Source: Dichetophora obliterata (taxonomy: Eukaryota > Arthropoda > Insecta > Diptera > Sciomyzidae). Taken from it: DNA of 64,000 bases. The stretch lies in assembly GCA_963920525.1 (NCBI GenBank), contig OY986437.1, positions 61,355,330 through 61,419,329 on the forward strand, in the 5' to 3' direction. Shown here in pieces: positions 45,351 through 57,254 of this stretch. Both the position numbers and the translations under genes were made by a program. A model generated the notes under the pieces. It saw only the letters and a list, made by a program, of their open reading frames with translations. It had not been told where the DNA came from and did not search any database. Position 1 is the first letter of the stretch; every line of letters begins with the position of its first letter.

Positions 45351-48157
45351 ATTATCAGAACGTATCTGGTTTAAGAACTAAATCAAATGCTATCTTTGCT
45401 GTAACGGCTGAAAGCGATTATAATGTTTTTGTTTTAAATGAGGCGTGGTTAAATCAAAACTTCTTTAATGAGGAATATTTTAATCCTCATATACATAATG
45501 TCTATCGAAAAGATGGGGATAGTGACACTACTGGACGTCATCGAGGTGGTGGTGTGTTAATTGCTATCAAGCGAACTTTTATATCTTCGAATATTGCAGT
45601 AGCTAATGATGACTTAGGTCTGGATCAACTTTGTGTGTCAATTAAAAGATTGTCTGATGCCCTCGTCATTTGCACTCCTTACATCCCGCCAAATAGTTCG
45701 TTTCTTCATTATAAACCACACACTGATAATATTGCAACTCTTGTAGCTGATTTTCGTCGTAATGAACAATTAATTGTACTTGGAGATTTTAATCTACCAA
45801 ATGTGTCTTGGTTAAAGCAACAAGCAGACTCATATCTCTCACCTTCTAATATCTCAAGTAATGTTGAAATGTATCTCATAGAAAACCTTTTAGGTCTTGG
45901 ATTATTACAAATTAATTTTTGCTTTAACTTATTAAATAGACTATTAGATTTAGTTTTTAGTGCTAGTAATATTAATTTTAGATTAATTGAATCAGATTTT
46001 CCTATTTTAGTTGTTAGTGCACACCATGTTCCAATAGAGATCCTTGTTTCATTTTATAAATATCTTCCATTGAGGAATCATTGTGAAGATACCAATTTTA
46101 ATTTTAAAGCGTGTAATTTCGAAGTTGTTAAATCGGCTCTTTCCACTATAAACTGGGACAATGAGTTTCACTTTTTGGACACTTGCTTCTTGTTTTAATA
46201 ACTTTAAGGCTATAGTTTCTGAAATGTGTCATAATAATATTCCAAAATTTAAACCTAATGCTTATAAAGTGCCATGGCACACTCGAGGTTTAAAAATATT
46301 AAAAAACCTTCGTTCTAAATTTTATAAAATTTTTTTTATTATAAACCAATTTTGTTATTTATCTTTATATAGGCACTATATGCGGGAATATAATTTTCTC
46401 GATAAATATTTGTACAGGCAATATATTTTAAAATTTGAAAACAACATTAAATCGAACCCAAAATCCTTTTGGCGCTTTGTAAAGTCTAAAAATGTTCATC
46501 AAATATTCCTTCTTCAATGTTTTTAAATTTTTCTGTATCTGATAATGCTCAGTCTACTGCTGATCTTTTTGCGGATTTTTTTCTTTCAAACTATGAACCT
46601 ACATATAATGTTGACATCGATTTTTCTAATGAATGTGTACCGGCTTTGGGGTTTAGTTATCTCTCTTTGACTGAATGCGATGTTGTCAATGGCATCTTCA
46701 TTTAAGTTAGATGCTGATGAGATTTGCTCCTTTTTTCTAAAAAATTGTGCTTCTAATGTTAATTTTTAATAACTCATTAAGGTGTGGGATTTTTATTGAT
46801 AGTTGGAAGGTTTCATTTGCTACTCCTATACATAAATCTGGATCTAAGAACAAAATTTCTAACTACAGACCTGTTTCAAAGCTTACAACGGTATCTAAAT
46901 TGTTTGAATCAATTGTAAAGGAAAAACTTTTCTGTATAGTTAAGAATTTTATTTCTCTTTCTCAGCATGGCTTTATGCCTGGGCGCTCAACTATGTCCAA
47001 CCTAGTTATTTTTTCTGAATACTGTATATCATCGTTTCTAGAAGGTTTTCAAGTTAATGCGATATATATAGATTTTTCAAAAGCATTCGATAAAGTAAAT
47101 CATTATATTTTAATTAGTAAATTAAAAAAGTTGGGATTTCATTCCAGTTTTCTGAGCTGGTTGAGGTCCTATTTATCAAATAGACAGTGTGTTGTAGCTT
47201 TTGACAATGTAAAATCCTATCCATTTGTGGCTACCTCTGGAGTTCCTAGAGGGTTTTTTTTTGTTGCCATTGCTGTTTATTCTTTTTATATATGATGTGA
47301 CATCTCTTTTTTCACATAGTAATTGTCTGTTGTATGCAGATGATCTTAAAATTTTTTTTAAAATAAAATATTCATCTGATATTAGACTTCTTCAAAGTGA
47401 AATTGATAAACTTCATAAATGGTGCTCTGATAACCATATTTTTTTAAATCTAAAGAAATGCGTTTTCATGTCTTTTTCTAAGTCAGATAATCTCCATTTG
47501 TCAGCATACCATATTGCTAATACACTTTTGCTATCTGTTAAGGTGGTGAAAGATCTAGGAGTTGTTTTTGATTTAAAATTTTCATTCGTCTCGCATTTAG
47601 ATTACATTATTCCTAAGGCGTATGCTATGCTTGCTTTCATTCGCAGTAATGGTTCTTGTTTTTCTGATCCCTACACTTTAAAAGTGTTGTTTACTAGCCT
47701 GGTTCGCTCAAGGCTTGAATATGCTTCGTTTATATGGGACCCATTTTATGTGACGCATAAGACGAGGCTTGAAAGAGTTCAGAAATCGTTTACTAGGTTT
47801 GCCTTACGCTCGCTTAATTTTGAAGATTCTTTTCCCCCATATAGTGCTCGTTGTTTGCTTATTGGTCTTAAAACTCTTGAGAGTAGGAGAAACATTTTGT
47901 CTCTCTTTTTCGTTCATGATATTATTTCTGGCCTGGTTGACAGCCCTACACTTTTAGAAATAATTAATTTTAATGCTCCTAATAGGATTCTCAGAAATCC
48001 GGATCCTTTTTATTTAGTAATGTGTCGCACTAACTACGCTGCTAATGCTCCTATTTTTAAAGCTCTTCATATGTTTAATATTATTAACGCAAATCATAAT
48101 CTAGATTTTTCTGTATCTAAAAATCAAATGCGATCTCTGTTAAATAACATTTTGTAA
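45350..48157 (+). pseudogene. CR1-like ORF2, endonuclease + reverse transcriptase, frameshifted
   Basis: Endonuclease: YYQNVSGLRTKSNAIF, LNEAWLNQNFF (TETW changed to NEAW), GGGVLIAIKR, GDFNLPNVSW, SAHHVPIEI. Linker 46161-46526 (NNIKSNPKSFWRFVKSK). Reverse transcriptase: NYRPVSKLTTVSKLFE, QHGFMPGRSTMSNL, YIDFSKAFDKVNH (about 47070), GVPRG (damaged GVPQGSHLGP, about 47240), LLYADDLKIFF (about 47332). The C-terminal part (LEYASFIWDPFY... to 48157) is open. Frameshifts near 46180, 46510, 46700 and 47250. Different family from the 31.6-kb and 37.8-kb copies. Confidence 0.88.
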
Positions 48158-48240
48158 TATGTATTTTTTGTTAATATCTATTGCCTAGTCTGTAAGAATT
48201 ATTGTTCATAGACTGAAGAAACTAAATAAATAAATAAAAA
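45351..48240 (+). mobile_element. CR1-like LINE inserted in the jockey/I-like LINE
   Basis: The 5' end is truncated exactly at the start of the endonuclease (TATTATCAGAACG encodes YYQN), and the 3' end has the AAATAAATAAATAAAAA tail. TTT repeats on both sides (45348-45350, 48241-48243), so the target duplication is 3 bp or less. Reading across the junction, the host frame SVSPF/EFVAVDEYEVARCV is kept, so the insertion was clean. Confidence 0.88.
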
Positions 48241-49704
48241 TTTGAGTTCGTTGCTGTGGATGAGTATGAGGTTGCTCGTTGTGTAAATAAGATTAAATCA
48301 AATGCCGTCGGTGAGGATGGTATATCAATAAAATTTATTAAAATCATTTTGCCGTACATATTAAGTCCTTTGATGCACATACATATATAATCACTGTTTT
48401 ACAAGTTCTTGTTTTCCTGAGGCTTGGAAAGCAGCGACAATCATTTCAATAGCCAAAAAAAAGTAATGCTCATGAACCAGCTGATTTTCGCCCAGTAGTC
48501 TCTTATCATCCTTGTCTAAGGTGTTGGAGTCTATAATGGCCGTGCAAATTTTGGAACACATAAAAAAATATAATCTTATGTCCCCACTTCAGTCAGGCTT
48601 TCGATCAGGCCCCAGCTGCTCTACAGCTATTGTTAAAATCTTAGATGACATTAGACAGCCATATGATCTAGGGCATATAAGCTTGCTGTGCCTGTTAGAC
48701 TTTTTTTAAGCTTTTGATTCAGTTGATCATGCAATTTTATGTCGGAAACTAGAGTTAGAATTTGGTTTTTCTGATTCGGCGGTCCGTCTGTTATATAGTT
48801 ATTTAGTCAGAAGGTCTCAAAGAGTCAGGGTGGGAAATTGTTTGTCCGCTTTCAGAAATTTAACCTGTGGGGTACCTCAAGGCTCGGTACTTGGTCCGCT
48901 TTTATTTACGATGTTCATTAATGTTACCATGCATGCATATGCGGATGATCTTCAGTTGTACCTGTCCAGATCTATTGGTCACGTTGATGATTTATGTATG
49001 AAAGTAAACGAAGACTTGTGCAAAATAACAAATCGGGCTAAAGCTAACAGCCTTATCCTTAATCCACTTAAATCATTTTTTTGCCGGTTCTTAAATCTAG
49101 TTACTCCTTCCTTAATATACCGGGAATTTTCTTAGATGGTATCGAGCTCAAATTTGTTGATATGGTTAAAAAATCTTGGTTTTTATATTAACGCAAGGTT
49201 TATTATATATTGCGAAACCTTAGGTGGACTGCATCATTTGTGCCTGTAGAGACTAGAAAAAAATTAGTAATTCGGCTGATTGTGCCAATTATCTCCTACA
49301 CAGATACAGTGTATAGTAAAGTTGATTCCCGATCCAAGCTTAAGTTGCAACTTGTGTTTAATAATACTGTAAGATACATTTTTGGTCTTAGAAAGTTTGA
49401 CGGCATTAGTCACTTGAGTAACAAAGTACTCGGTTGCCACATCTGCAACTATTTGGATGCTAGAAACTGCATCTTTTTACACAACCTGATCTGCACTCGC
49501 ACTCCTGATTACTTATTTGAAAAGCTACAATTTTGTAGGTCAACTAGAAATGTGAATCTTTTAATCCCTACTTATAATTTTTTAAACTCTAACAGACTCT
49601 TTTACGTGAACGCCATCAGATTGTGGAATTCACTGCCTTTAAGTATAAAAAGTATTACAACTAAACGCAACTTTAAGCATGTAATTTTTCAACATTTCTC
49701 TTAA
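48241..49704 (+). pseudogene. Jockey/I-like ORF2, reverse transcriptase half, decayed
   Basis: Continues the interrupted frame (EVARCVNKIKSNAVGEDGIS), then shifts. Reverse transcriptase blocks: LMSPLQSGFRSGPSCSTAIVK, LLDFF-stop-AFDSVDH (stop at 48707 next to the first catalytic Asp), CGVPQGSVLGPLLFTMFIN with a short deletion, and AYADDLQLYLSRS. The C-terminal part from 49210 ends with FYVNAIRLWNSLPLSIKSIT, a signature found near the C-terminus of many insect LINE ORF2 proteins. Several stops and frameshifts. Confidence 0.82.
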
Positions 49705-50117
49705 GTATCCCTCTTTCACAAATTCTATGCAGTTGTATTTAAAAAACCTTACTTTGATTAAAATTACTTAATCTTTATTTGTTGTTATTCTTGATTTTGT
49801 CGATTTTTCGATTTTGGTTTTGAATTAATTTTTTGATTAGATCTTTTAGTTAAATGATATTAATTGTATTAAGTTAAATTTTTAATTATTTTTTTAATGT
49901 TTATTACTTGTTATTTTGTTATGTATCTGTATTCTTACTGCATTTTAAAGACTCTGTCTTATTTGTGAACCTTTGCTTTAAATAAATAAATAAATCAATA
50001 TAAAATTAATTGTCAAAAAAACTTTTTTAATGCGGTCATATCAGGCCCATAGTAAATATTTTTCATAGAGGTTTTTGATAACAAAAATTAACTGGTGTCA
50101 ATCAGATAATTTTTTCT

Positions 50118-50560
50118 GGGATCAAATTTGAAATTCGAAGAATTTTTCCATTTCGTATTTCGAATCAAAATTCTAAGGATTTCACCAATTTTAGGATATT
50201 TTTAAACATTTATTAACTGAATCCTAAATTATGTAGATAATACACAAACAGTTTCATAGTGAGACTCTGAAATGGTTTAGAAGTAATGAATTTTTAAGGA
50301 CATGCATCTCGCGCCAGCACTCGAATTAGCGAGTGCAAAGTACTACAAGATGCGCGAGATGCATGCACTTAAAACTCCATAACTTATACACAATTGCAAA
50401 TGCCACTATGAAACTTTTTGAGTAATATTTATATATTTCAGGCTTCAATTAAAAATTTTTAAAAAATTCCCAAAAATGGTGAAATTCTTCAAATTTTGAT
50501 TCGAAATACGAACTTCCGATTTCGAAATGGAAAAATTTTTTGGATTTCAAATTTGATCCC
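50118..50560. repeat. Large imperfect palindrome, arms about 200 bp
   Basis: The left arm (50118-50314) and right arm (50352-50560) are inverse copies. Shared blocks are GGGATCAAATTTGAAAT at the outer ends, AATTTTTCCATTTCG, GTATTTCGAATCAAAATT, AGTTTCATAGTG, and GCATGCATCTCGCGC at the inner ends. The loop is about 37 bp. Weaker symmetry continues outward to about 50045 and 50640. It could fold into a long hairpin; likely a foldback/MITE element. Confidence 0.85.
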
Positions 50561-51300
50561 AGCATTTGAAAACACAATCAATTTTCTATAAAAATCCATA
50601 AACAAATATTTATTTTTCATTTCTGTACCTACAAAAATATTAAAAAAATAGCATTTTTTAAAAACTCCAATTCTTTAAATTTCAAATACTTTGACTCAGC
50701 AACTAAGGCACATAAATAAACAAAAAAAACTTTAATTAAAGACGTCCTTCTGGGAGAACAATCTGGCAAAGTTTGAAAAAAATTCGACACCCATAATTGT
50801 TTTGTGGTTTGCTACACGCAAAATGCTCCATATATTATTTTATTTCTGTGCATATATTTTCGAACAGAACATATATTATAGATAAACTGATAAACTAGCT
50901 TTTTTTCCCCCATTAAATAAATCTGTGATTGTTATTTATTCCTTATAAGAACACACCTTGTCCAAGAATTTTTACCAAAATGACAATATTTCAAAATAAA
51001 AGTTAAAAACAAATTGCAAAAATGTTTTAAGGAAAGTTTTTAGAATTTGAAGAATTTGCTTACAATCGTTAACAGAAAAAAAATAAAAAAAACCCAATAA
51101 TTCACTATTTGAACCGCTGAAGCTTTTAATTAAAATTTTTTTATTATTTTGTTGAGATTGCAAAATATTGATATAGAACTAAAACAAAATAAAGATTCTT
51201 GACACATAGTCCAAAATATTGATATAATATTCGATAGTTCCAACCTTCAAACAATACGTGTCAAAATTTCATGACAATGTAACGGCTAGTTCAGAAGTTG
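50561..51300. other. Non-coding AT-rich stretch, probably including the 5' end of a mariner
   Basis: No protein-like ORF. The last part (about 51215-51319) immediately precedes the mariner coding start and probably contains its 5' terminus, but no TIR could be paired with confidence. Confidence 0.35.
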
Positions 51301-51319
51301 CAGTGATTTAAGTGTCGCT

Positions 51320-51445
51320 ACCTTTGATTGTGTGTTGATTTATCACTGTTTTTTTATGGGAAAAAATACCATCCAAGCTGAGCAATGGCTTCGAAAGTGT
51401 TATCCTGCTCCGTCAAAAGCAACCATTTGCCGATGTAATGCTGAG
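51320..51445 (+). pseudogene. mariner transposase N-terminal piece
   Basis: Frame reading VLIYHCFFMGKNTIQAEQWL then RKCYPAPSKATICRCNAEH, the first helix-turn-helix of a mariner transposase. It ends where the hAT-type terminus begins (51446). Confidence 0.75.
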
Positions 51446-51845
51446 CACTGTGACCAGAGTGGAATATTATATTCCACTTTGGCAAATTTTAGCTTCGGAA
51501 AGCATATTTTTTTTATAAAAATATGCAGCATAAAAAGTGGAATATTTTTCGTATGATTACATTTTTCAAAGTTCACAAAAATTGCAATAAAAAAATGTCT
51601 ATTTGGTTACCAAATGGTTGTTTTTTGGCTATCGACATTTTTTTTATTTATCTCTGAACCACCTTGTAAAACGCAATATATGGAATTAATTTTGTGGTTA
51701 ACTTCTTCGTTATCAATTTTATTGCAATTCATTTAATAACTTCACGCAGCTTAAAAAGGGAAGTAAATTTGCTTATATGTTTTTTTGGTTAGATTTTTTT
51801 ATGGATTATGTTACAGCAGTAAGTAATTTACTTAAGAAAACATTA

Positions 51846-52198
51846 GGGGTATTCACAATGTGATATATTTTCCCTTGTATTGTATTTTTTTTTTTTTTTT
51901 TTTTGATAAATTTGATATTTGTAGTAAATTTTGTAATATAACAAAAACAAAATGCAGTTTTCAAAATACAACCCTGTGGAAAATATACAAGTTGTGTATT
52001 AGATCAGCTGATTGTACAAGCATTTCTACTCAGCATGGAGCAAGCTTAAGGCTAAGCTGTGAGTTTTTTTTAATAAAAATTAATATAATTGATTTTAAAA
52101 ATACAATATGTACTTTACTGAAGGTTCGATCACAATAATTGTAAGTATTGTAAATTTTGCAAAAATTTATCACAAATGCACCATATCGTGAATACCAC
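51846..52198. mobile_element. MITE nested in hAT copy A
   Basis: Left AGGGGTATTCACAATGTG (from 51846, allowing one base) and inverted right AGTGGTATTCACGATATGG are TIRs; ATT flanks both sides (51842-51844, 52199-52201). The same insertion is present in hAT copy B (63319-63660), so it was there before the two copies separated. Shares the ATTCAC TIR core with the MITE at 19148-19467. Confidence 0.68.
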
Positions 52199-52309
52199 TA
52201 TTATTGCTAACAATAGCTATTTCTTTTAACTATTTTAAAATGTGGATTCAAAACAATAAAGCAGAAAAAAAGTTATTGATCAAAGTTCGGAATCTGAAGA
52301 TTTATAAAA

Positions 52310-52593
52310 AATTGTGCTTTCCTCGCTTAGCTTACCATTTAGCAATGCTGAGGTTGAGAAAATTTGTAGTTATATGAATCTTTCTTATTTAAACGAAAAT
52401 TCGAAATACAATGCATGAAAAACTCTTAAATAATTTGTTGAATGTAAATACATGGCTGCATATTCAAAAAAAGTGTTGAAATGCCTATCAAATACCAGAT
52501 AGCTTAATAAAAAAATTTAGAAATGCGAATTTCTATGATAATAATACAAGCAACAATTTAAGAATTGACCTCGAAGATGTGCCTGAATTTTAG
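52310..52593 (+). pseudogene. hAT C-terminal dimerisation domain remnant
   Basis: Across two frames the sequence reads LPFSNAEVEKICSYMNL, then KTLKNLLNVN-like and YQIPDSLIKKFRNANFYDNN. The LPFSNA-VE--FS-MN pattern is the conserved C-terminal dimerisation motif of hAT transposases. It is broken by stops and frameshifts. The N-terminal and catalytic parts are missing. The same piece is in copy B (about 63770-64000). Confidence 0.65.
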
Positions 52594-52835
52594 TTTTGTA
52601 TATTGTATATCGTTACTTAAAATTCAAAAAACCATAACAATGTTTATAATTTTTTTTAGGAGAAGAATATAAATTTAAGTGCGATAGTAATCAAATAAAT
52701 AAATGTTTTTAAACTTGCTTCTGTGTTTTTTTTTATATGCCTATTTAGACTTATTTAGATATATATCTTTGAAATTGAAAGTGGAATATTTTTGTGGAAT
52801 ATAAAAATTGAAAGTGGAATATTTAGCATATTTTG

Positions 52836-53195
52836 GATCCACCACTACACACCGGAATTAAAACGGTCATCAGCTGAGTGGAGAGCCACCGATGAAAGCA
52901 GACCAAAGCGACCAAAAACACAACAGTCGGCTGGAAAGGTTATGGCATCTGTATTTTGGGATGCGCATGAAATTTTGTTCATCAACTATCGCGAAAAGGG
53001 AAAAAAATCAACAACGATTATTATATAGCGTTGTTGGAGCGTTTGAAGGATGAAATCGCGAAAAATCGGCCCCATTTGTAGAAGAAAAATATTCTTTTTC
53101 ACCAAGACAATGCACCGTGTCACAAATCGATGAAAACGATGGCAAAAATCCATGAATTGGGCTTCGAATTGCTTCCTCATCCACCGTATTCACCA
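52836..53195 (+). pseudogene. mariner transposase catalytic core piece
   Basis: HHYTPELKRSSAEW leads to SVFWDAHEILFINY (first Asp); after a frameshift near 53020, FFHQDNAPCHKSMK (second Asp; written FFTKTMHR in the wrong frame), ELGFELLPHPPYSP. It stops exactly at the insertion point 53195/53196. Confidence 0.85.
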
Positions 53196-53275
53196 CATGG
53201 AAAAATATAATTCATAAACTTTTAACGAAAGCTGTTCATAAATTTTTTCTTGACAATTTTATGAATAAATTCATT

Positions 53276-53595
53276 ATTAAAGTTTTTTCTAAATGACCTC
53301 TATATTTATTATGTTGACTTTATATGATTTAAATACAAATTCTAAATGTTTGATAGTTTAAATCATACTTGATTTTAAATACAAATTCTAGTTGTTTGAC
53401 AGTTTAAAATCGTTTATCGAGCTTAAGGTCAAAGTTAGAACAATTAATTGTTCTAACGAATTTTTCTAAAGAAACAACAACCACAACAAAGTTTTTCAAT
53501 ATGAAAGGAAAAAAAACCACTAGCAAATTGATTTTATTGTACAATTTCTGCGTGCTAAACGCGTCATCAGAAATCTTTGTGATTGCCCGTGCAAG
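53276..53595. repeat. Direct repeat unit R, copy 1 (320 bp)
   Basis: Near-identical to 56932-57254, differing mainly in A-run length. Contains the perfect 24-bp palindrome at 53434-53457 (GTTAGAACAATT and its inverse). Ends ATTGCCCGTGCAAG. No coding sequence. Confidence 0.92.
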
Positions 53596-53613
53596 TGCGT
53601 AGACGCACTGCAC

Positions 53614-56600
53614 CAGAGAACTGCAATGAGTATCCGATAGAATTCGGATACTCAAATCATACCCGAGTGTCGTGCTGTTCTCAACTCTATCTATACTTAA
53701 AAAAATATGTAAAATACTTATAGGCATTCGGCTCATTAGCATTTTTTCGGGTATAAGTACATTCTCATTTCCGAGAGCGGCATGATCCGATCCACTTTGA
53801 GCCGTTTTCAATGAGTGCGTTGAGTCAGTTTATTACAAAGGCGCTCGATCCGAATGTATTTAGAGTGTACTCTGAGTACTGCTCCTTCTCTGCCAACGTC
53901 TCTAGCGCTAATTAGTTTTTTTTTGCGTATGCACTTTTTGTAAGTACTTGTCTGCAGGCCATGTGAGCTCTCTTTTTTTGTTTGTTTTTTCTCGAAAACT
54001 CGTTCTTGGTATTTTATTGTTGCACTCTATGGAGGAAAAAACAATAACAACGCTTGTGATTTTGGTTTGTTAGACATAAACAAAAATAAAACAAAATCAA
54101 AATGGCGTACAGTGGTTAAAAGTTGGAAATAAATACCAAAACTGATGATCTCTTTTTGTGATTTTATTTTTTCTTTGCGTTGTTTAAGAATATTCTAACT
54201 CGCATGATTCCAAAATATTTATCAGAAATATATGTATGTAGGTTTTCTGTTTAGACGTCTTAAAATACGATTGATGTAAAAATGTTGAAAAAATTTCGTA
54301 AAATATTGATATTTTTCAAGAGTTATTACAGACAATTGAAAAAGCATTATTGAAAAAGTTTTTTGCATTCTTGAAATATTTTTTTTATTTTTGCAATAAA
54401 TTTCTTATGCAAAGTTGATATGACAAAAAAACGTAAATTTATTTTTTTGCAGAAAATATTTTTAGAATTCAAAAACATAATGATCTTCGGATGTCGACGA
54501 TATATTAAATAAAGAAATGCTTTTGTTGGACTTTAAGTTGAGCGATTAAAAAAAAAAACTGACAGAGTTTGGGAACATTTGGACAACATTTGGTAAATGT
54601 GTTTCGAAAAAATATAGATATGTTTAGTCTCAAGGTTTATTACTTTAGTCATTTTCTTTAGTATGCTTTTAGGCATTTTTTATTTAACGATCACAATCAC
54701 GATCTTACGAAAGTGCGGCATAGTAATATATAAGTATATTTTTTTATTTAAAATCCTTAAATTTTTAATGTAAATAGTGAAAGCATTTACCTACTAAATA
54801 CGATAAATGGTTTAAAATGTTATAATTCTTCTTTTGAAATACTGGAATATATTTACAGAGTAATTACGTATTCTACAGTGTGTTTCTCAGTCTAGTAATT
54901 TTCCATGTTAATATATATTAAATATTTTTTTAAATAATTACAATTAAATTGAATTAGTAAAACAGTAATGTGATATGTATAAAGTTAAATTAATTCAAAT
55001 TATCTTATAGCACACTATGAAACATTTTAATTAATTTCGCAATAAAATGCTTTCGAAACTATTCAAACATTTAAATTCCCTTGTCAAGAAATGTTCTAAA
55101 AACATCTTCAATTAGCTGAAAGTGATATATATATTCCTTGATTCTAAACAACAGAATTAGAATACGTACACGGAGAAAATTAATTTGCTTGAATCAATTT
55201 GTATTTAGGAAAAAGAAAAATTTTGATTAAATTCAAGCAAAATTTCGCTAAGTTACTATAAACTGAAAATCAAATTTTTACTTAATTCAAGCAAATATTT
55301 GCTAAGTTATTATAAATTGGAATAGCACATTTTGATTAGTTTTTGCTGAAATTTTGCATAATTTTGAAGTGGCTGAGAATCAAGCGCAAGTTTTGCTTAA
55401 CCACAATACTAATTTAGCAAACAGTTTTCTCCGTGTATGCAAGCCATGTTTTTATGCTACACAACCTGTGCTCACTTTATCACAATGCTAAAAAGTATGC
55501 TATTATCTTTTTTAACTGTTGATAGTATTACATTTACAACCAGCGCCAATTTGTGGCAAAAAGCATGAGGTTCACTCCTTTTTTTTGGAATTAAAACGAA
55601 ACGATAAGCTTTTTTTTGATGATTTTTTTCTGTTTTAATAAAAAGCAAACAAATAATATCTTGGAATACTATAAACCACTATTTTAAACAGTTAAGATGC
55701 TGCGCTTCATTGAAGTTGGAATACGGAAAAACACGTGAAGTGGAAAATTTCATATGGAAGGTGGGCGTGGCAAAAAAAGACTTTTTTATGATAGACATAT
55801 ATTGAAGATTTCTGACAAAATGGTTCTTGTATTGGTTCAAGAGAAAAAATATATGGTGTTTTAAATATTTGTGTTGTATGGAAGGTAGGCGTGATTTAGG
55901 GCGGATTTAAAAATATTTTTGTGTGTATTCTAATAAAGCAAATTCCAAATAATACACAAAATTTAATTGGTTTACGATGAGTCCTCCTATTTATTGACAA
56001 CTTTTGTATGGGGCTCAACCACTGTGCGGCGCACGTGTCTGTTTGCTTCTTGTGCATAAGCACGTGCAATAGAAGTTAAATTTAAATTATGCGCATGTGA
56101 TTTGGCAACTTAAGGTTACAGAAAAATAAAAATAAAATACCTTGCAAATTTAATAATAATTGCTGATTGCAGGAAATGAATGACACGATACTATCGAAAC
56201 TGCGTATTATTTTTAAGCCTCAACAACGTTACCTCATGCGCAGCTTTCACTGTGTAAGATAAAAACAAAAAGCAACACTAGACAAACACATCTGTTATTC
56301 AGCATTTAGATATGCTTAGAAGAAAATAGCACAAAAGAAATACAAAAAACTCGCTCACTATTTACTGCTGCGCTCTACTGCGCTCTCTTTCATATTTGTG
56401 GCAGATGAGCCGAGTGATTCGGCTACTTGTGTCGATTATGAGTATTTCGGCAAGTAGGATAAGTATCAGCAAGAAGACAATAACCATAAGTATTTATGAA
56501 CCGAAAAAACCCGATCTTTCCCGATCCGACTCATGACTTAGGATACTCATATTTATTTGAGCCGCCGCATTCTAGCTTCGTAGAAGAGAATATGAGTCGA

Positions 56601-56690
56601 GTTGCGTGCGCTTAGGGTGAGTAGGTTTTTGTACTTATTTTTTTCGGATATACTCAGAGTCGCAAAAAAGCTATCCGTTGCAGATCTCTG
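53614..56690. mobile_element. hAT-like element, 3077 bp, perfect 8-bp target duplication
   Basis: Flanked by CACTGCAC at 53606-53613 and 56691-56698. TIRs: left CAGAGAACTGCAATGAG, inverted right CAGAGATCTGCAACGGATAG. The subterminal regions carry GGATACTC words, including a 10-bp inverted pair at 53628-53653 and more near 56440-56560. No transposase was recognised in any frame, so it is a long non-autonomous or fully decayed copy. It contains a MITE (55169-55435). It was inserted in the spacer between the two R repeats. Confidence 0.88.
55169..55435. mobile_element. MITE, 267 bp, TA duplication, nested in the hAT
   Basis: TIRs CACGGAGAAAA at both ends in inverse orientation; TA at 55167-55168 and 55436-55437. 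Inside, a unit of about 60 bp (TCAAGCAAAATTTCGCTAAG, then TATAAA) is duplicated in tandem with differences. No ORF. A Tc1/mariner-type MITE is most likely. Confidence 0.8.
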
Positions 56691-56931
56691 CACTGCACCA
56701 TCGGGGCGATGAGATTTTGAAGCTTCAATTTCTCATTTTTTTCCCTTAATTTCATAATGCCACATTTGTTGTTGTATTTCTGTTTTACTTTAGTTTCTAT
56801 GCTTATATTATATGTAGTCCAACAGCCTGCTGGAATTCTGCACTAACAAAGCATGTTTACTGAAGTTGTTTTTAGAATTTTTGCTGATTTTGTTTTTCAG
56901 CTGTTTCCGTTTGGTCGAGCTCTACCATTTG

Positions 56932-57254
56932 ATTAAAGTTTTTTCTAAATGACCTCTATATTTATTATGTTGACTTTATATGATTTAAATACAAATTCTA
57001 AATGTTTGATAGTTTAAATCATACTTGATTTTAAATACAAATTCTAGTTGTTTGACAGTTTAAAATCGTTTATCGAGCTTAAGGTCAAAGTTAGAACAAT
57101 TAATTGTTCTAACGAATTTTTCTAAAGAAACAACAACCACAACAAAGTTTTTCAATATGAAAGGAAAAAAAAAAACCACTAGCAAATTGATTTTATTGTA
57201 CAATTTCTGCGTGCTAAACGCGTCATCAGAAATCTTTGTGATTGCCCGTGCAAG
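56932..57254. repeat. Direct repeat unit R, copy 2 (323 bp)
   Basis: Second copy of the unit at 53276-53595, with the same 24-bp palindrome at 57090-57113. It is directly followed by a 44-bp inverted copy (57255-57298) of its own internal ATGATTTAAATACAAATTCT region (about 56979-57023). Confidence 0.92.

Larger units (their letters stand above)
44100..49996 (+). mobile_element. Jockey/I-like LINE, 5' truncated, split by another LINE
   Basis: The coding sequence of one ORF2 runs 44110-45350 and resumes at 48241 in the matching place, ending at 49704. A 3' part of about 270 bp ends in AAATAAATAAATAAAT (49979-49996). The interruption is the CR1-like element at 45351-48240. Clade is uncertain: GVPQGSVLGPLLF and the C-terminal AIRLWNSLPLSIKS motif separate it from the CR1-like copies. 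Confidence 0.82.
51446..52835 (+). mobile_element. hAT-like element copy A, right end eroded
   Basis: Starts CACTGTGACCAGAGTGGAAT at 51446; the copy at 62918 starts CAGTGTGACCAGAG, a hAT-type terminus. A short palindrome GTGGAATATTATATTCCAC follows. The two copies align for over 1 kb, including a nested MITE (51846-52198). Near the right end GAAAGTGGAATATTT occurs twice (52780-52830), probably the subterminal repeat, but the terminal TGACCACACTG-like end is gone and the mariner resumes with codons missing. Confidence 0.7.

Noticed and set aside
53404..53811. 135-codon minus-strand open frame
   Set aside because: It spans the R1 repeat and the hAT left end across an insertion junction and has no motif.
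53276..57254. R1 and R2 as long terminal repeats of an LTR retrotransposon
   Set aside because: No TG..CA ends, no primer-binding site or polypurine tract, no gag/pol between them, and most of the spacer is a hAT with its own 8-bp duplication.
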